From Bog-793 sp963803025 (GTDB taxonomy: Bacteria; Actinomycetota; Acidimicrobiia; Acidimicrobiales; Bog-793): a stretch of 64,000 nt of DNA. Each line of letters begins with the position of its first letter. The stretch's first letter is position 1. The position numbers and the translations under genes are program-made. Under the pieces are notes generated by a model, which made no database searches, was not told where the DNA came from, and worked only from the letters and a program-made list of their open reading frames with translations. The stretch covers positions 186,001 through 250,000 of the forward strand of contig CAWDKZ010000020.1 of NCBI GenBank assembly GCA_963803025.1, written 5' to 3'. Shown here piece after piece: positions 15,527 through 24,223 of this stretch.

Positions 15527-17341
15527 GTGGGGCAGCGAGCGTGGCGCAGCAGCCCGCTTCTCCTGCTCGGCGGGTTGCTCGCGCTCTACCTCGCTGTCCC
15601 GCTCGGCGCGTTCATCTTCCGATTCACGTCTTCCAACGAGCGGGGATTTGCCGAACCTGGTCTGTTCCCCGCGCTCTACACCTCCGCGGTCACGGCGACG
15701 ATCTCCACCGCCCTCATCGCGTTTCTCGGGATCCCGCTCGCCTACCTCCTCGCCCGGTCGAGGTCGAGGTGGGCGTCCTTCGTCGGCCTCGTCGTGTCCC
15801 TTCCGCTCGCGTTGCCACCGCTCATGGCGGGCATCCTTCTCATCTACATCGTCGGGCCCTACACGACGATCGGCAGTCTGTTCAACGGCAATCTGACCGA
15901 CTCGATGGCGGGCATCGTGTTGGCGCAGAGCTTCGTGGCCTCGCCGTTCCTCGTCCTCGTCGCACGCGCCGCTTTCAGCGGGATTGACCCGGCGTTCTTC
16001 GATCTCGCCGCCGGTCTCGGACGACGGGAACTCGCGCGGTTCTGGAAGGTCGGCCTGCCGGGCGCGGCGGAGGGGATCCGGGCGGGCTTGCTGCTCGCCT
16101 GGTTGCGCGCCCTCGGGGAGTACGGGGCGACGGTGATCCTCGCCTACCACCCCTACACCCTGCCCATCTACACCTCCGTCCAGTTCAGCTCGTCGGGACT
16201 CCACACGACGGAGGCGCCCACCGCGCTCGCGCTCGGGCTCGCCATCGTCGTCGTCACGCTCACGAGGCTCCGCCACCGGGCCCGACGGCGGATCGTGCGC
16301 CAGCTGCCCAGTCCTGCCGCGCCCCCCATGGTTGCGGGCGAGTCGGTCTCGTTCGATCTCGATCTCCGACTGGGCAGCTTCCATCTGCAGCTCGACCACG
16401 CCGGGACGAGCACGCAACTCGCCATTCTCGGACCCTCCGGCTCGGGGAAGTCCGCGACGATGCGCTGCCTGGCCGGCCTGTACGGCGCCTCGCCCGGCTC
16501 CGTCCGCTACGGGGAGCGGGAGGTGACGGGCGTGCCCATCGAGGAGCGGCGCATCGGCTACCTCCCCCAGGGCGTCGCCTTGTTCCCGCATCTCACCGTG
16601 TGGGGGCAGTTGCTCTTCGGCGCCGACGCGGAGCCGCGTCTCGCCGCGTACTGGCTCGGTCGGCTCGGTCTCACGGGGTTGGAGAACCGACTGCCGAGCG
16701 AGCTCTCGGGTGGCCAGCGTCAACGGGTCGGCCTCGCCCAGGCGCTCAGCCGTTCGCCCCAGCTCCTCCTGCTCGACGAGCCGTTCTCGGCGCTCGACGC
16801 GCCGGTGCGCGCCGATCTCCGCTGGGAGCTGCGCCAGTTGCAACGCGAGACTGGGATCTCCACCGTCCTCGTCACCCACGACCCGGAGGAGGCTGCGCTG
16901 CTCGCGACGGAGGTGATGGTCATCGCGAATGGGGGCCTGCTGCAGGCCGGGAGCCGGCGAGAGGTCTTCGGCGCGCCGTCGTCTCCGGAGGTCGCGCGTC
17001 TCCTCGGCATCGCGAACCTCCTCCCGGGTCGGGTTCGCCCGGACGGGGGAATCGTGTGCGGCGACGTCACGTTCGAAGCGCCGACCGACGGGCTGGCGCC
17101 CGGCGCCCCGCTGTGGTGGAGCATCCGTCCGGAACAGATCCGCGCCCGCTCGGACGGGAAGCTCGAGGCGGTGGTTGTCGACGTCATCGATCTCGGTGCG
17201 ACGAGCGAAGTGGTCCTGCAGATCGGCCGCGAGGTCACGCTGCGGGGGCGCGGAGCGGTCGCCCTGGGGGTGCTGGCGGGCGAGCGGTGCCAGATCGACC
17301 TGCCACCCGGGGCGATCGCGGTTTGGCCGCGGACGCCGTGA
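15527..17341 (+). CDS. Fused ModB-ModC molybdate/tungstate ABC transporter
   Basis: A 604-residue protein joining permease and ATPase. Residues about 1-255 carry six spans and the docking loop (ELARFWKVGLPGAAEGIRAG, LLLAWLRALGEYGATVILAY). After a short linker, the ATPase begins at about 275, with Walker A GPSGSGKS, Q-loop YLPQGVALFPH, signature LSGGQRQRVGLAQALS and Walker B LLLLDEPFSALD. A TOBE-like oxyanion-sensing end follows. ModB and ModC are usually separate; fusion guarantees one ATPase per permease. The GTG start follows the binding-protein stop by 18 bases, with GGAAGGGG between. Confidence 0.93.
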   Translation: MGQRAWRSSPLLLLGGLLALYLAVPLGAFIFRFTSSNERGFAEPGLFPALYTSAVTATISTALIAFLGIPLAYLLARSRSRWASFVGLVVSLPLALPPLMAGILLIYIVGPYTTIGSLFNGNLTDSMAGIVLAQSFVASPFLVLVARAAFSGIDPAFFDLAAGLGRRELARFWKVGLPGAAEGIRAGLLLAWLRALGEYGATVILAYHPYTLPIYTSVQFSSSGLHTTEAPTALALGLAIVVVTLTRLRHRARRRIVRQLPSPAAPPMVAGESVSFDLDLRLGSFHLQLDHAGTSTQLAILGPSGSGKSATMRCLAGLYGASPGSVRYGEREVTGVPIEERRIGYLPQGVALFPHLTVWGQLLFGADAEPRLAAYWLGRLGLTGLENRLPSELSGGQRQRVGLAQALSRSPQLLLLDEPFSALDAPVRADLRWELRQLQRETGISTVLVTHDPEEAALLATEVMVIANGGLLQAGSRREVFGAPSSPEVARLLGIANLLPGRVRPDGGIVCGDVTFEAPTDGLAPGAPLWWSIRPEQIRARSDGKLEAVVVDVIDLGATSEVVLQIGREVTLRGRGAVALGVLAGERCQIDLPPGAIAVWPRTP

Positions 17342-17634
17342 GGCGAGCCCCGCCGCGACGAGACGTCCCCGGGCAAAGCCGCGACCCAGCGGCGCTTTCG
17401 CGGCGCGCCGGTAGGATGGCGGGGTGGCGGTCGCCGTGGACTGGGTCGGTGCGCGTCGACCACCCATCGGTCGTCGCCGTGCTCCAAGGGCCACGTCGTC
17501 CTGAGGCGCTCGAGGCGGCCCGCGCCCGAGGCAGATGCCGCGCTGCGAGCCTTCCGACGGGGAGACGGCGGGCGCGGCGCTCGGAGGCGTCGATCCGGAG
17601 AGAGGTCGGTCGGCGCCGAGGAGTGGACGACGCC

Positions 17635-18888
17635 GTGATCACGCTCGACGAGGCACGCCGGTTCGTCTTGTCCGGCCTCGTGCCGTCGCAGGTCGTGATC
17701 CTGCCGCTTGCCGAGGCACTCGGTTGCGTCTCAGCCGGGCCCGTCGTCGCGGCCGGGCCCGTGCCGCTTTTCGCGAACTCGCAGATGGACGGGTACGCAC
17801 TCCGCAGCGCGGACGCCGTTGGCGGCGAAACGCGTCTGCGGGTCGTCGGCACGATCGCGGCCGGTCAGGTGGCGGCGAGGCGGGTCGGTGCCGGCGAGGC
17901 GATGCGGATCATGACCGGCGCGCCCATTCCGGATGGCGCTGATGCGGTGTGCATGGTCGAGCAGACGGCGAGCGAGCAAGAGGGCGCCGTCGTCGTCGTG
18001 CACGGGCCGGTGACGCCTGGCGGGTACATCCGCCGCGCGGGGGAGGACATCGAGACCGGTGAGGTCGTGGTCGAGGCGGGGACCGTCCTCGGCCCCGGGC
18101 ACCTCGGTGTGCTCGCGAGCGTGGGGGAGTCGACGGTCGCGGTGCACCGGCGACCCGGAGTGGGCGTCGTTTCGACCGGTGACGAACTGGCGGCGGTCGA
18201 CGAACGCCTGCGGCCCGGCGCGGTGCGTGATGCGAACCGGCCCGCCCTCGTCGGGCTCGTCCGTTCGTCGGGTTTCGCGGTGACGGACCTCGGCATCGTC
18301 GCGGACGACGAGGATCGCCTCGCCGAGGCGCTCGGACGTGCCGCGACGCGTTGCGACGCGTTGATCACCTCGGGCGGGGTGAGCGTGGGGGAGCGTGACT
18401 ACATGAAGGTCGTGCTCGACAAGTTGAGTGGCGGAGCCATGAGGTGGATGCAGGTGGCCATCAAGCCGGCAAAGCCCCTCGCTTTCGGCGTGCTGGCGGC
18501 GACAGGCACGCCGGTGTTCGGCCTACCGGGCAATCCCGTGTCCGCCCTGGTGTCGTTCGAGCTGTTCGTGCGCCCGGCCCTGCGGAAGATGGCGGGACAC
18601 CGCGTGCTCGACCGGCCGGCCGTCGACGCCGTCGCCGACGAAGACCTGGCGCGGACGACCGACGGCAAGTTGCACCTCGCCCGCGTCGTCGCAAGCTTCG
18701 GCACCGATGGCCGCGTCCACGTGCGCTCGTCCGGGGGTCAGGCTTCCCACATGCTCCGGGCCATGGCAGCCGCCAACGCACTCGCACTCCTCCCCGATGG
18801 CGACGGTGTGCGGCGCGGCGACGGGGTGCGGGTGATGCTGCTCTCCCCCGAAGGGCTGGCGCCGGTGGGGGCGGAGGAACCGGCATGA
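17635..18888 (+). CDS. moeA: Molybdopterin molybdenumtransferase
   Basis: Inserts molybdate into adenylylated molybdopterin. At 417 residues it is full length for MoeA, with NSQMDGYAL, IMTGAPIPDGADAVCMVEQT, GVVSTGDEL, LITSGGVSVGERDYMK and FGLPGNPVSALVSFE, the last being the molybdopterin-binding core. GTG at 17635 (ITLDEARRFVL next) with GAGGAG eleven bases ahead is used; GTG 17623 is an alternative. The 290 bases before it hold no gene. It overlaps moaA by an ATGA junction, so both are co-translated. Confidence 0.95.
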   Translation: MITLDEARRFVLSGLVPSQVVILPLAEALGCVSAGPVVAAGPVPLFANSQMDGYALRSADAVGGETRLRVVGTIAAGQVAARRVGAGEAMRIMTGAPIPDGADAVCMVEQTASEQEGAVVVVHGPVTPGGYIRRAGEDIETGEVVVEAGTVLGPGHLGVLASVGESTVAVHRRPGVGVVSTGDELAAVDERLRPGAVRDANRPALVGLVRSSGFAVTDLGIVADDEDRLAEALGRAATRCDALITSGGVSVGERDYMKVVLDKLSGGAMRWMQVAIKPAKPLAFGVLAATGTPVFGLPGNPVSALVSFELFVRPALRKMAGHRVLDRPAVDAVADEDLARTTDGKLHLARVVASFGTDGRVHVRSSGGQASHMLRAMAAANALALLPDGDGVRRGDGVRVMLLSPEGLAPVGAEEPA

Positions 18889-19952
18889 CGACTGTCGTGG
18901 GCACACCCGTGCGCCTCGGGCCGCGTTCGGACGAGGCCCGGGGAGCGGGCACGATGCCGGAGACCGGACCACTTGTCGACACCTTCGGCAGGGTTCACAC
19001 CGACCTGCGCATCTCGGTGACCGATCGCTGCAACCTTCGTTGCACCTACTGCATGGCCGACGAGGATCAGGCGTTCCGGCCGCGCGCGGAGATCCTCACC
19101 TTCGACGAGATCGTGCGCGTGGCACGTGTCGCCCGGTCGCTGGGGGTCGCCGCGCTCCGGCTGACCGGTGGTGAGCCGCTCGTGCGCGCCGGGCTGGCGG
19201 ACCTCGTCGGGCGGCTGGGCGAGCTCGGATTCGACGACCTGGCGCTCACCACGAACGGGACCGCGCTCGCCCGGATCGCGCCGGCTCTCGCCGCGGCCGG
19301 TCTCAACCGTGTGAATGTGAGCTGCGACTCCTTGCAACCGGGACGTTTCGCCCGGATCCGGCGCCGGGGCGAGCTCGGCCGGGTGCTTCAGGCCATGGAC
19401 GCGGCCGAGGAGGCGGGGCTCCGCCCGGTGAAGGTGAACGTCGTGCTGCAGCGCGGGGTGAACGACGACGAGATCCTCGACTTCGCAGGGTTCGCCCGCA
19501 CCACGGGTCGCGAGGTGCGGTTCATCGAGTTCATGCCGCTCGACGCCGAGGGCCACTGGGCCCGCGACGCCGTCGTGCCGTCGGCCGAGGTCATCTCGCG
19601 GGTCAACGCGCACTGGCCCCTGCAACCGGTCGAGGGTGGCGGACCGGGCGTCGCACCGGCGACCGTCCACCGCTTCGCCGACGGCGGTGGTTGCATCGGC
19701 GTCGTGGCGACGGTCACCGAGCCTTTCTGCGGGACCTGCAACCGCCTGCGCCTGACCGCGGACGGGGCCGTGCGCAACTGCCTGTTCTCCGACGACGAGC
19801 TGTCCGTGCGTGACCTTCTGCGCGGACGCGCGAGCGACGACGACGTCGCTCGTGTGCTGCGCCGGGCCGTCTGGGGCAAGCGGGCCGGCCACGGCATCGA
19901 CGACCCCGCGTTCCTCCGCCCGGTACGCACCATGTCGATGATCGGGGGCTGA
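18885..19952 (+). CDS. moaA: GTP 3',8-cyclase (radical SAM)
   Basis: First step of molybdopterin synthesis: rearranges GTP with S-adenosylmethionine. The radical SAM cluster ligands are Cys49, Cys53 and Cys56 (DRCNLRCTYC). The second, GTP-binding cluster is in the C-terminal part (FCGTCNRLRL then a Cys in VRNCLF). The protein ends in Gly-Gly as is usual. At 355 residues it is slightly long; an in-frame ATG at 18954 would remove 23 non-conserved residues, but the ATGA overlap with moeA supports the longer form. Confidence 0.97.
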   Translation: MTTVVGTPVRLGPRSDEARGAGTMPETGPLVDTFGRVHTDLRISVTDRCNLRCTYCMADEDQAFRPRAEILTFDEIVRVARVARSLGVAALRLTGGEPLVRAGLADLVGRLGELGFDDLALTTNGTALARIAPALAAAGLNRVNVSCDSLQPGRFARIRRRGELGRVLQAMDAAEEAGLRPVKVNVVLQRGVNDDEILDFAGFARTTGREVRFIEFMPLDAEGHWARDAVVPSAEVISRVNAHWPLQPVEGGGPGVAPATVHRFADGGGCIGVVATVTEPFCGTCNRLRLTADGAVRNCLFSDDELSVRDLLRGRASDDDVARVLRRAVWGKRAGHGIDDPAFLRPVRTMSMIGG

Positions 19953-19953
19953 G

Positions 19954-20190
19954 TTGGCACGTCTGCGACTCCTCGGCCCCGCCCGGGATGCGGCGGGCGT
20001 TCGCGGCGACGAGATCCCGGGCGACACCGTCGGAGAGTTGCTCACGAGCGCGCGTTCCCGCTACGGCGCACCGTTCGCCGAGGTCCTGGCGGGCAGCCGC
20101 ATCTGGGTCAACGGCCGCCTCGCCGATCCGGACACGCCGGTCAAATCCACCGACGAGGTCGCCGTTCTGCCGCCCGTGTCGGGCGGGTAG
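19954..20190 (+). CDS. moaD: Molybdopterin synthase sulfur carrier subunit
   Basis: A 78-residue ubiquitin-fold protein ending in Ser-Gly-Gly, the tail that is thiocarboxylated and gives sulfur to molybdopterin synthase. The start is the TTG at 19954, two bases after the moaA stop. The partner MoaE is encoded far away at 56603 in this window. DEVAVLPPVSGG is the canonical C-terminal pattern. Confidence 0.93.
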   Translation: MARLRLLGPARDAAGVRGDEIPGDTVGELLTSARSRYGAPFAEVLAGSRIWVNGRLADPDTPVKSTDEVAVLPPVSGG

Positions 20191-20388
20191 CGCGCCGTCG
20201 GATATCGCGCCTGGCCAGCCGACGAGATCGCCATCGAGCTCGGGCGTCGTCTCCCGGGTCGTCGAGCGTGCCGGCAGCTCGAGGTGAGCGTGTCCGGCTT
20301 CGCCGCCGGCAGGAACTCACCCGGCACCGGGCGGGCCGAACGGCCGTCGTCGAAGTGCTCTCGGGGCCGTGGCGGGCCTCGGCGGCGG

Positions 20389-20907
20389 CTAGTGCGGTCG
20401 TTGCCCGGCGAGCAGTTCGAGCGCGTGCGGCAGCACGTCGAGCACGGCGTCGAGGTGCTCGACGGCACCGGCCGGGGATCCCGGCGTGTTGAGCACGAGC
20501 GCCTCGCCGATCGCCCCAGCGACGCCGCGCGACAGCCGACCGAGGGGGTTCGCGCCTCGCATCGCCTCGGCCAGTCCCGGCGCCTCGCGCTCGAGGACCG
20601 CCCGGGTGGCCTCCGGCGTCGTGTCGGTCGGCGCGAATCCCGTGCCGCCGGTGGTGACGATCAGGCCGCGAAACCCCAGGGCCATCTCGCCGATCACCGC
20701 GGCGACGGCGGCGGCGCCGTCGGCGACGACCCGGCGCTCTACGACCGCGAATCCGGCCGCCATGAGGCGAGCCGCGAGCACGGGCCCCGACTCGTCCTCG
20801 CGACTTCCGGTGGCCACCCCGTTCGACACCGTGAGAACCTTGGCCGCGAGCTGCACCAGCGCAGCGTAGCGGCCGCGTCGGACGGGGCGGTCCGTCGCCG
20901 GCGGCAC
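20389..20907 (-). CDS. MoaB/Mog molybdopterin adenylyltransferase
   Basis: A 172-residue MogA/MoaB-fold protein that would adenylylate molybdopterin before MoeA acts. Family motifs are KVLTVSNGVATGSREDESGP, IVTTGGTGF near the middle, PLGRLSRGVAG and LVLNTPGSPAGA. GTG at 20907 gives the longest frame; GTG at 20859, closer to the conserved core, is equally possible because neither has a strong ribosome site. It is on the opposite strand from its neighbours moaD and moaC. Confidence 0.9.
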   Translation of the reverse strand: MPPATDRPVRRGRYAALVQLAAKVLTVSNGVATGSREDESGPVLAARLMAAGFAVVERRVVADGAAAVAAVIGEMALGFRGLIVTTGGTGFAPTDTTPEATRAVLEREAPGLAEAMRGANPLGRLSRGVAGAIGEALVLNTPGSPAGAVEHLDAVLDVLPHALELLAGQRPH

Positions 20908-21005
20908 CTGGCCGGTACGACCTCGGGGCGCGATGCTGCCTGCATGGGCGCGATCGCTCGCCAGGGACTTCCTGGCCCCACGGCGGCCCCGGGAGCGGAG
21001 CTGCC

Positions 21006-21548
21006 GTGACCGCCGACGGTGGGCTCGGTCACGTCGACGAGCGCGGTCGCGCGTCGATGGTCAATGTGGTTGCGAAGCCCCCGACCTACCGCGTCGCCCG
21101 CGCCTCCTGCGCCGTCACCACGTCTCTTGCCGGCCGCGAGCTGCTGCGCGATCCGGCGACGGGCGCCGACATCGTTTCCACGGCCCGCACGGCCGGGTTG
21201 GAGGGCGCGAAGCGCACGGCGGTGTTGATCCCGCTGTGCCATCCGATCCGGATCGACGCCGTCCGCGTCGACGTCACGATCGGTCAGACCGGGGTCGCGA
21301 TCACGGCGTCCGCGGAAAGCGTCGAGCGGACCGGACTCGAGATGGAGGCGCTCACTGCCTGCGCCTGTGCGGCCCTCAGCGTCGTGCGGGCCGTGCTGTC
21401 CGTGGATCCCGCGGTGCGTGTCGACGATCTGGTGCTGTTGCACAAGTCCGGCGGGCGATCAGGCACCTGGAATCGGTCGCCCGGCGACCCCGTCGTGGGT
21501 CAGGACGGCGCCCCGGCCGGCCGCGACAGGACTGCCCGTCGCGGCTGA
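21006..21548 (+). CDS. moaC: Cyclic pyranopterin monophosphate synthase
   Basis: Converts the MoaA product to cyclic pyranopterin monophosphate. The conserved segments are MVNVVAKPPTYRVARA, LIPLCHPI, VERTGLEMEALTA and LLHKSGGRSG. A GTG start gives 180 residues; the last 25 are a poorly conserved Arg/Asp-rich tail. Its 3' end faces the MocA-like gene on the other strand, 64 bases away. Confidence 0.94.
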   Translation: MTADGGLGHVDERGRASMVNVVAKPPTYRVARASCAVTTSLAGRELLRDPATGADIVSTARTAGLEGAKRTAVLIPLCHPIRIDAVRVDVTIGQTGVAITASAESVERTGLEMEALTACACAALSVVRAVLSVDPAVRVDDLVLLHKSGGRSGTWNRSPGDPVVGQDGAPAGRDRTARRG

Positions 21549-21612
21549 CGTCGGGCGGGAAATTCTGGTCGACCCACCCCCCGGCCGCGCCCGCCGGCGC
21601 CCGCCGGCGTCG

Positions 21613-22242
21613 TCACGACAACAGGCCTCGCTCGAGCCGGCGCAGGTCCTCGGGGGTGTCGATGTCGTCGGGCGCGCCGACGTCGTCGCAGTCGACCAGC
21701 GTCACGAGATTCGGCCTGGCGTGCAGAAGCGCCCGGGCCCCGATATCGCCGACCGCGTGTCGCGCGACCTCGGCCCAGAGGGAGCGGTCGAGCAGGACCG
21801 GGGTCAGACCCTGGCCCTCGTACGCGGCGACCGCGGCGGGCGCGCCGGCGCGCCAGGCGCTGATCAGCCGGCCGACGAGCGCGGGGGTCACGAGCGGCTG
21901 GTCCGCGAGCAGCACGAGGCCGGCCGAGGCGCCCTGGCGACGCGCCTCGTCGAGCCCCCGCCGCAGGGAACCGCCCATGCCTTCCGACCAGGTCTCGTTC
22001 ACGACGACCACGGCGCCGCCGAGTTCGCTCGACCGGCGGACCAGGGGAGCAGCCGCGCCGAGCACGACGACCACCGGTTGGCAGCCGCCGTCCGCGAGGG
22101 TTCGTGTCGCCCGCTCGAGGAGGTTCTCACCACCAAATCGCGCGAGGGCCTTGGGCCCGCCGAAGCTCCGTCCCTCCCCGGCGGCGAGCACGATGCCGGC
22201 GACTGCGCCGGTCGCCGTCCGCCCGGTTCCCTGCGGCTCCAT
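21613..22242 (-). CDS. MocA-like molybdenum cofactor nucleotidyltransferase
   Basis: A 209-residue NTP transferase of the MobA/MocA family, which attaches CMP (MocA) or GMP (MobA) to Moco. The N-terminal nucleotide loop is GIVLAAGEGRSFGGPKAL, followed by LADQPLVTP, and PDDIDTPEDL at the end. Xanthine-dehydrogenase-type enzymes use the CMP form, and this gene lies beside three such systems, so MocA is favoured. E. coli mocA (ygfJ) also lies in its purine cluster. Start at the ATG 22242, with a GGAGG-type ribosome site; the open frame extends upstream but antisense to adenine deaminase and is not real. Confidence 0.86.
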   Translation of the reverse strand: MEPQGTGRTATGAVAGIVLAAGEGRSFGGPKALARFGGENLLERATRTLADGGCQPVVVVLGAAAPLVRRSSELGGAVVVVNETWSEGMGGSLRRGLDEARRQGASAGLVLLADQPLVTPALVGRLISAWRAGAPAAVAAYEGQGLTPVLLDRSLWAEVARHAVGDIGARALLHARPNLVTLVDCDDVGAPDDIDTPEDLRRLERGLLS

Positions 22243-22458
22243 CGTCGCGTCTCCCTCCTCGTCGCCGAGCGGTCTGGGAGGAGAGTACCGATCCGACCGG
22301 CGCCGGACCCGGCCGGTCGAGGCGCCGCGCCCTTCCGGTTGTCGGCGCGGAGCGAGCTCGTCGAGCTCGCCGAGACGAGCGGGTCTCGGCTCGTCCCGGT
22401 GGTGGCGCGCTCGGGCGCGTTGACCGTTTCCCGAAACGGGGCGCCCTAGAGTCTTCCC

Positions 22459-24180
22459 ATGCCGCCACGGAGGGGAACGCCGAGGACCCTGGCGGTGGCG
22501 CGGGGGGACGAGCCCGCCGATCTGTTGCTTGCCGGGGGCCGGGTTTTCGTGCCGGGAACCCGGGAGTGGATCAAGACCGATCTCGCCGTGGCGGACGGCG
22601 TGATCGCCGGCTGGGGTCCCCACGACGCCGTCGAGGTGGTCGACGTGGCTGGCGCCTCGCTCACCGCGGGCTTCATCGACCCGCACATGCACCTCGAGTC
22701 CACGAAGCTCTGGGTCGACGAGTTCGTGCGCACGGTGTTGCCGCACGGGACGACTGCGGTCGCCGCCGACCCGCACGAAATCGCCAACGTCTTCGGGGTC
22801 CCCGGGGTCGTGGCGCTGGCGGAAGCGGCGAAGGACCTGCCGTTCACGTTCGGCATCTGCGCCTCGAGCTGCGTGCCGGCGTCCCCGTTCGAGAGCCCGG
22901 CCGCGGTGCTCGACCACGCCAAGCTGGTGGAACTGCTCGACAAGCACGGGGCGATCGGTGTCGCCGAGGTGATGGACTTCCCGGGCGTCATCAACGGAGA
23001 CCCGGAGGTGCTCGCCAAGATCGCGGCCGCGGGCGGCCGTCGGGTCGACGGGCACGCCCCGGGGATCCGCGGTCGCCAGCTCGACGCCTACCTCGCCGCC
23101 GGCGTGGAGTCCGACCACGAGTGCACCGACATCGACGAAGCCGACGAGAAGCGCCGCAAGGGCATGTGGATCTTCGTCCGCGAGGGCTCCGCCTCGCGCA
23201 ACCTCGCAGCGCTGGTGCCGACCGTCCTTGCCCACGGCGCGGCCCGCATCGCCCTGTGCACCGACGATCGGGAGCCGGACACGCTTCTCGACGAGGGCCA
23301 CATCAACGACTGTGTGCGTCTGGCGGTCGCGGCCGGCGTCCCGGTGGAGGAGGCCCTCGTGCTCGCGACGAGCAACCCGGCCGACTACCACCGCTTCGAC
23401 CACCTCGGGTGGCTGGCGCCCGGATACCAGGCCGACGTGCTCTGCTTCGACGACCTGGCGACCTTCGAGCCGGTCCGGGTGTGGCAGGCGGGCAGGCTCG
23501 TGGCGGTGAACGGCCAGATCGTTCCCGGGGTCGTCCCTGCCGCGCCGGCTCCCGACTGGATGTGCCACTCCGTGCACCTCGGGCACCCCCCGGGCGCCGA
23601 GGCGTTCGAGCTTCCCGTGCCGGCGAGCGGCCGGGCCCGGGTAATCGGCGTGGAATCGCGCTCGCTGTCGACGAAGAACCTGGTGGTCGAGCTGAACGGT
23701 CAGAGACAAGCCGTCGCGCGCATCGCTGCGGTCGAGCGGCACCAGGACACCGGGCGCATCGGTCTCGGCTACGTCACCGGCTTCGGGCTCGTGCGGGGGG
23801 CCATCGCCTCCACCGTGGCCCACGACGCCCACAACTGCATGGTGGTGGGGGCGCGCGACAGCTCCGGCCCGGCCGAGATGGCCGCGGCGGTGGCACGTCT
23901 CGCCGAGATCGGCGGCGGCCAGGTGGCGGTGCTCGACGGACGGGTCATCGGCGAGGTGGCGCTGCGGATCGGCGGTTTGATGAGCGACAAGGGCGCGGCC
24001 GAGGTCGCCGGCGAGGTGCGGGAGCTCTCCGAGGTGGTCTCGACCCGGCTCGGTCTCACGATCGAGGCGCCGTTCATGCAACTGAGTTTCCTCGGTCTCA
24101 CGGTGATCCCGGAGTTGCGCATGACCGACCGGGGCCTGTTCGACGTCAACGCCTTCTCGCTCGTCGATGTCGCCGTCTGA
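22459..24180 (+). CDS. ade: Adenine deaminase
   Basis: Hydrolyses adenine to hypoxanthine and ammonia, feeding the molybdenum hydroxylases beside it. The 573-residue amidohydrolase has FIDPHMHLEST (metal-binding His pair), HGTTAVAADPHEIANVFG, DGHAPG, ESDHECT and CTDDREPD. It also has the C-terminal adenine-deaminase domain with GRIGLGYVTGFGL, TVAHDAHNCMVVG and FMQLSFLGLTVIPELRMT. It is full length, with no frame problem. It is read towards the fused hydroxylase gene on the minus strand. Confidence 0.97.
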   Translation: MPPRRGTPRTLAVARGDEPADLLLAGGRVFVPGTREWIKTDLAVADGVIAGWGPHDAVEVVDVAGASLTAGFIDPHMHLESTKLWVDEFVRTVLPHGTTAVAADPHEIANVFGVPGVVALAEAAKDLPFTFGICASSCVPASPFESPAAVLDHAKLVELLDKHGAIGVAEVMDFPGVINGDPEVLAKIAAAGGRRVDGHAPGIRGRQLDAYLAAGVESDHECTDIDEADEKRRKGMWIFVREGSASRNLAALVPTVLAHGAARIALCTDDREPDTLLDEGHINDCVRLAVAAGVPVEEALVLATSNPADYHRFDHLGWLAPGYQADVLCFDDLATFEPVRVWQAGRLVAVNGQIVPGVVPAAPAPDWMCHSVHLGHPPGAEAFELPVPASGRARVIGVESRSLSTKNLVVELNGQRQAVARIAAVERHQDTGRIGLGYVTGFGLVRGAIASTVAHDAHNCMVVGARDSSGPAEMAAAVARLAEIGGGQVAVLDGRVIGEVALRIGGLMSDKGAAEVAGEVRELSEVVSTRLGLTIEAPFMQLSFLGLTVIPELRMTDRGLFDVNAFSLVDVAV

Positions 24181-24223
24181 GCGGCGGGCCACCCGGCCGT
24201 GGCGGGTATCGCGTCGACCGGCC

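Noticed and set aside
15494..17494. A 666-codon minus-strand frame opposite the ModB-ModC fusion
   Set aside because: Low-complexity Arg/Glu-rich product antisense to a gene with all ABC motifs.
17342..17634. Molybdenum-cofactor riboswitch or small gene before moeA
   Set aside because: No Moco motif pairing was recognised and no open frame has family resemblance; short GC stems there are not clean.
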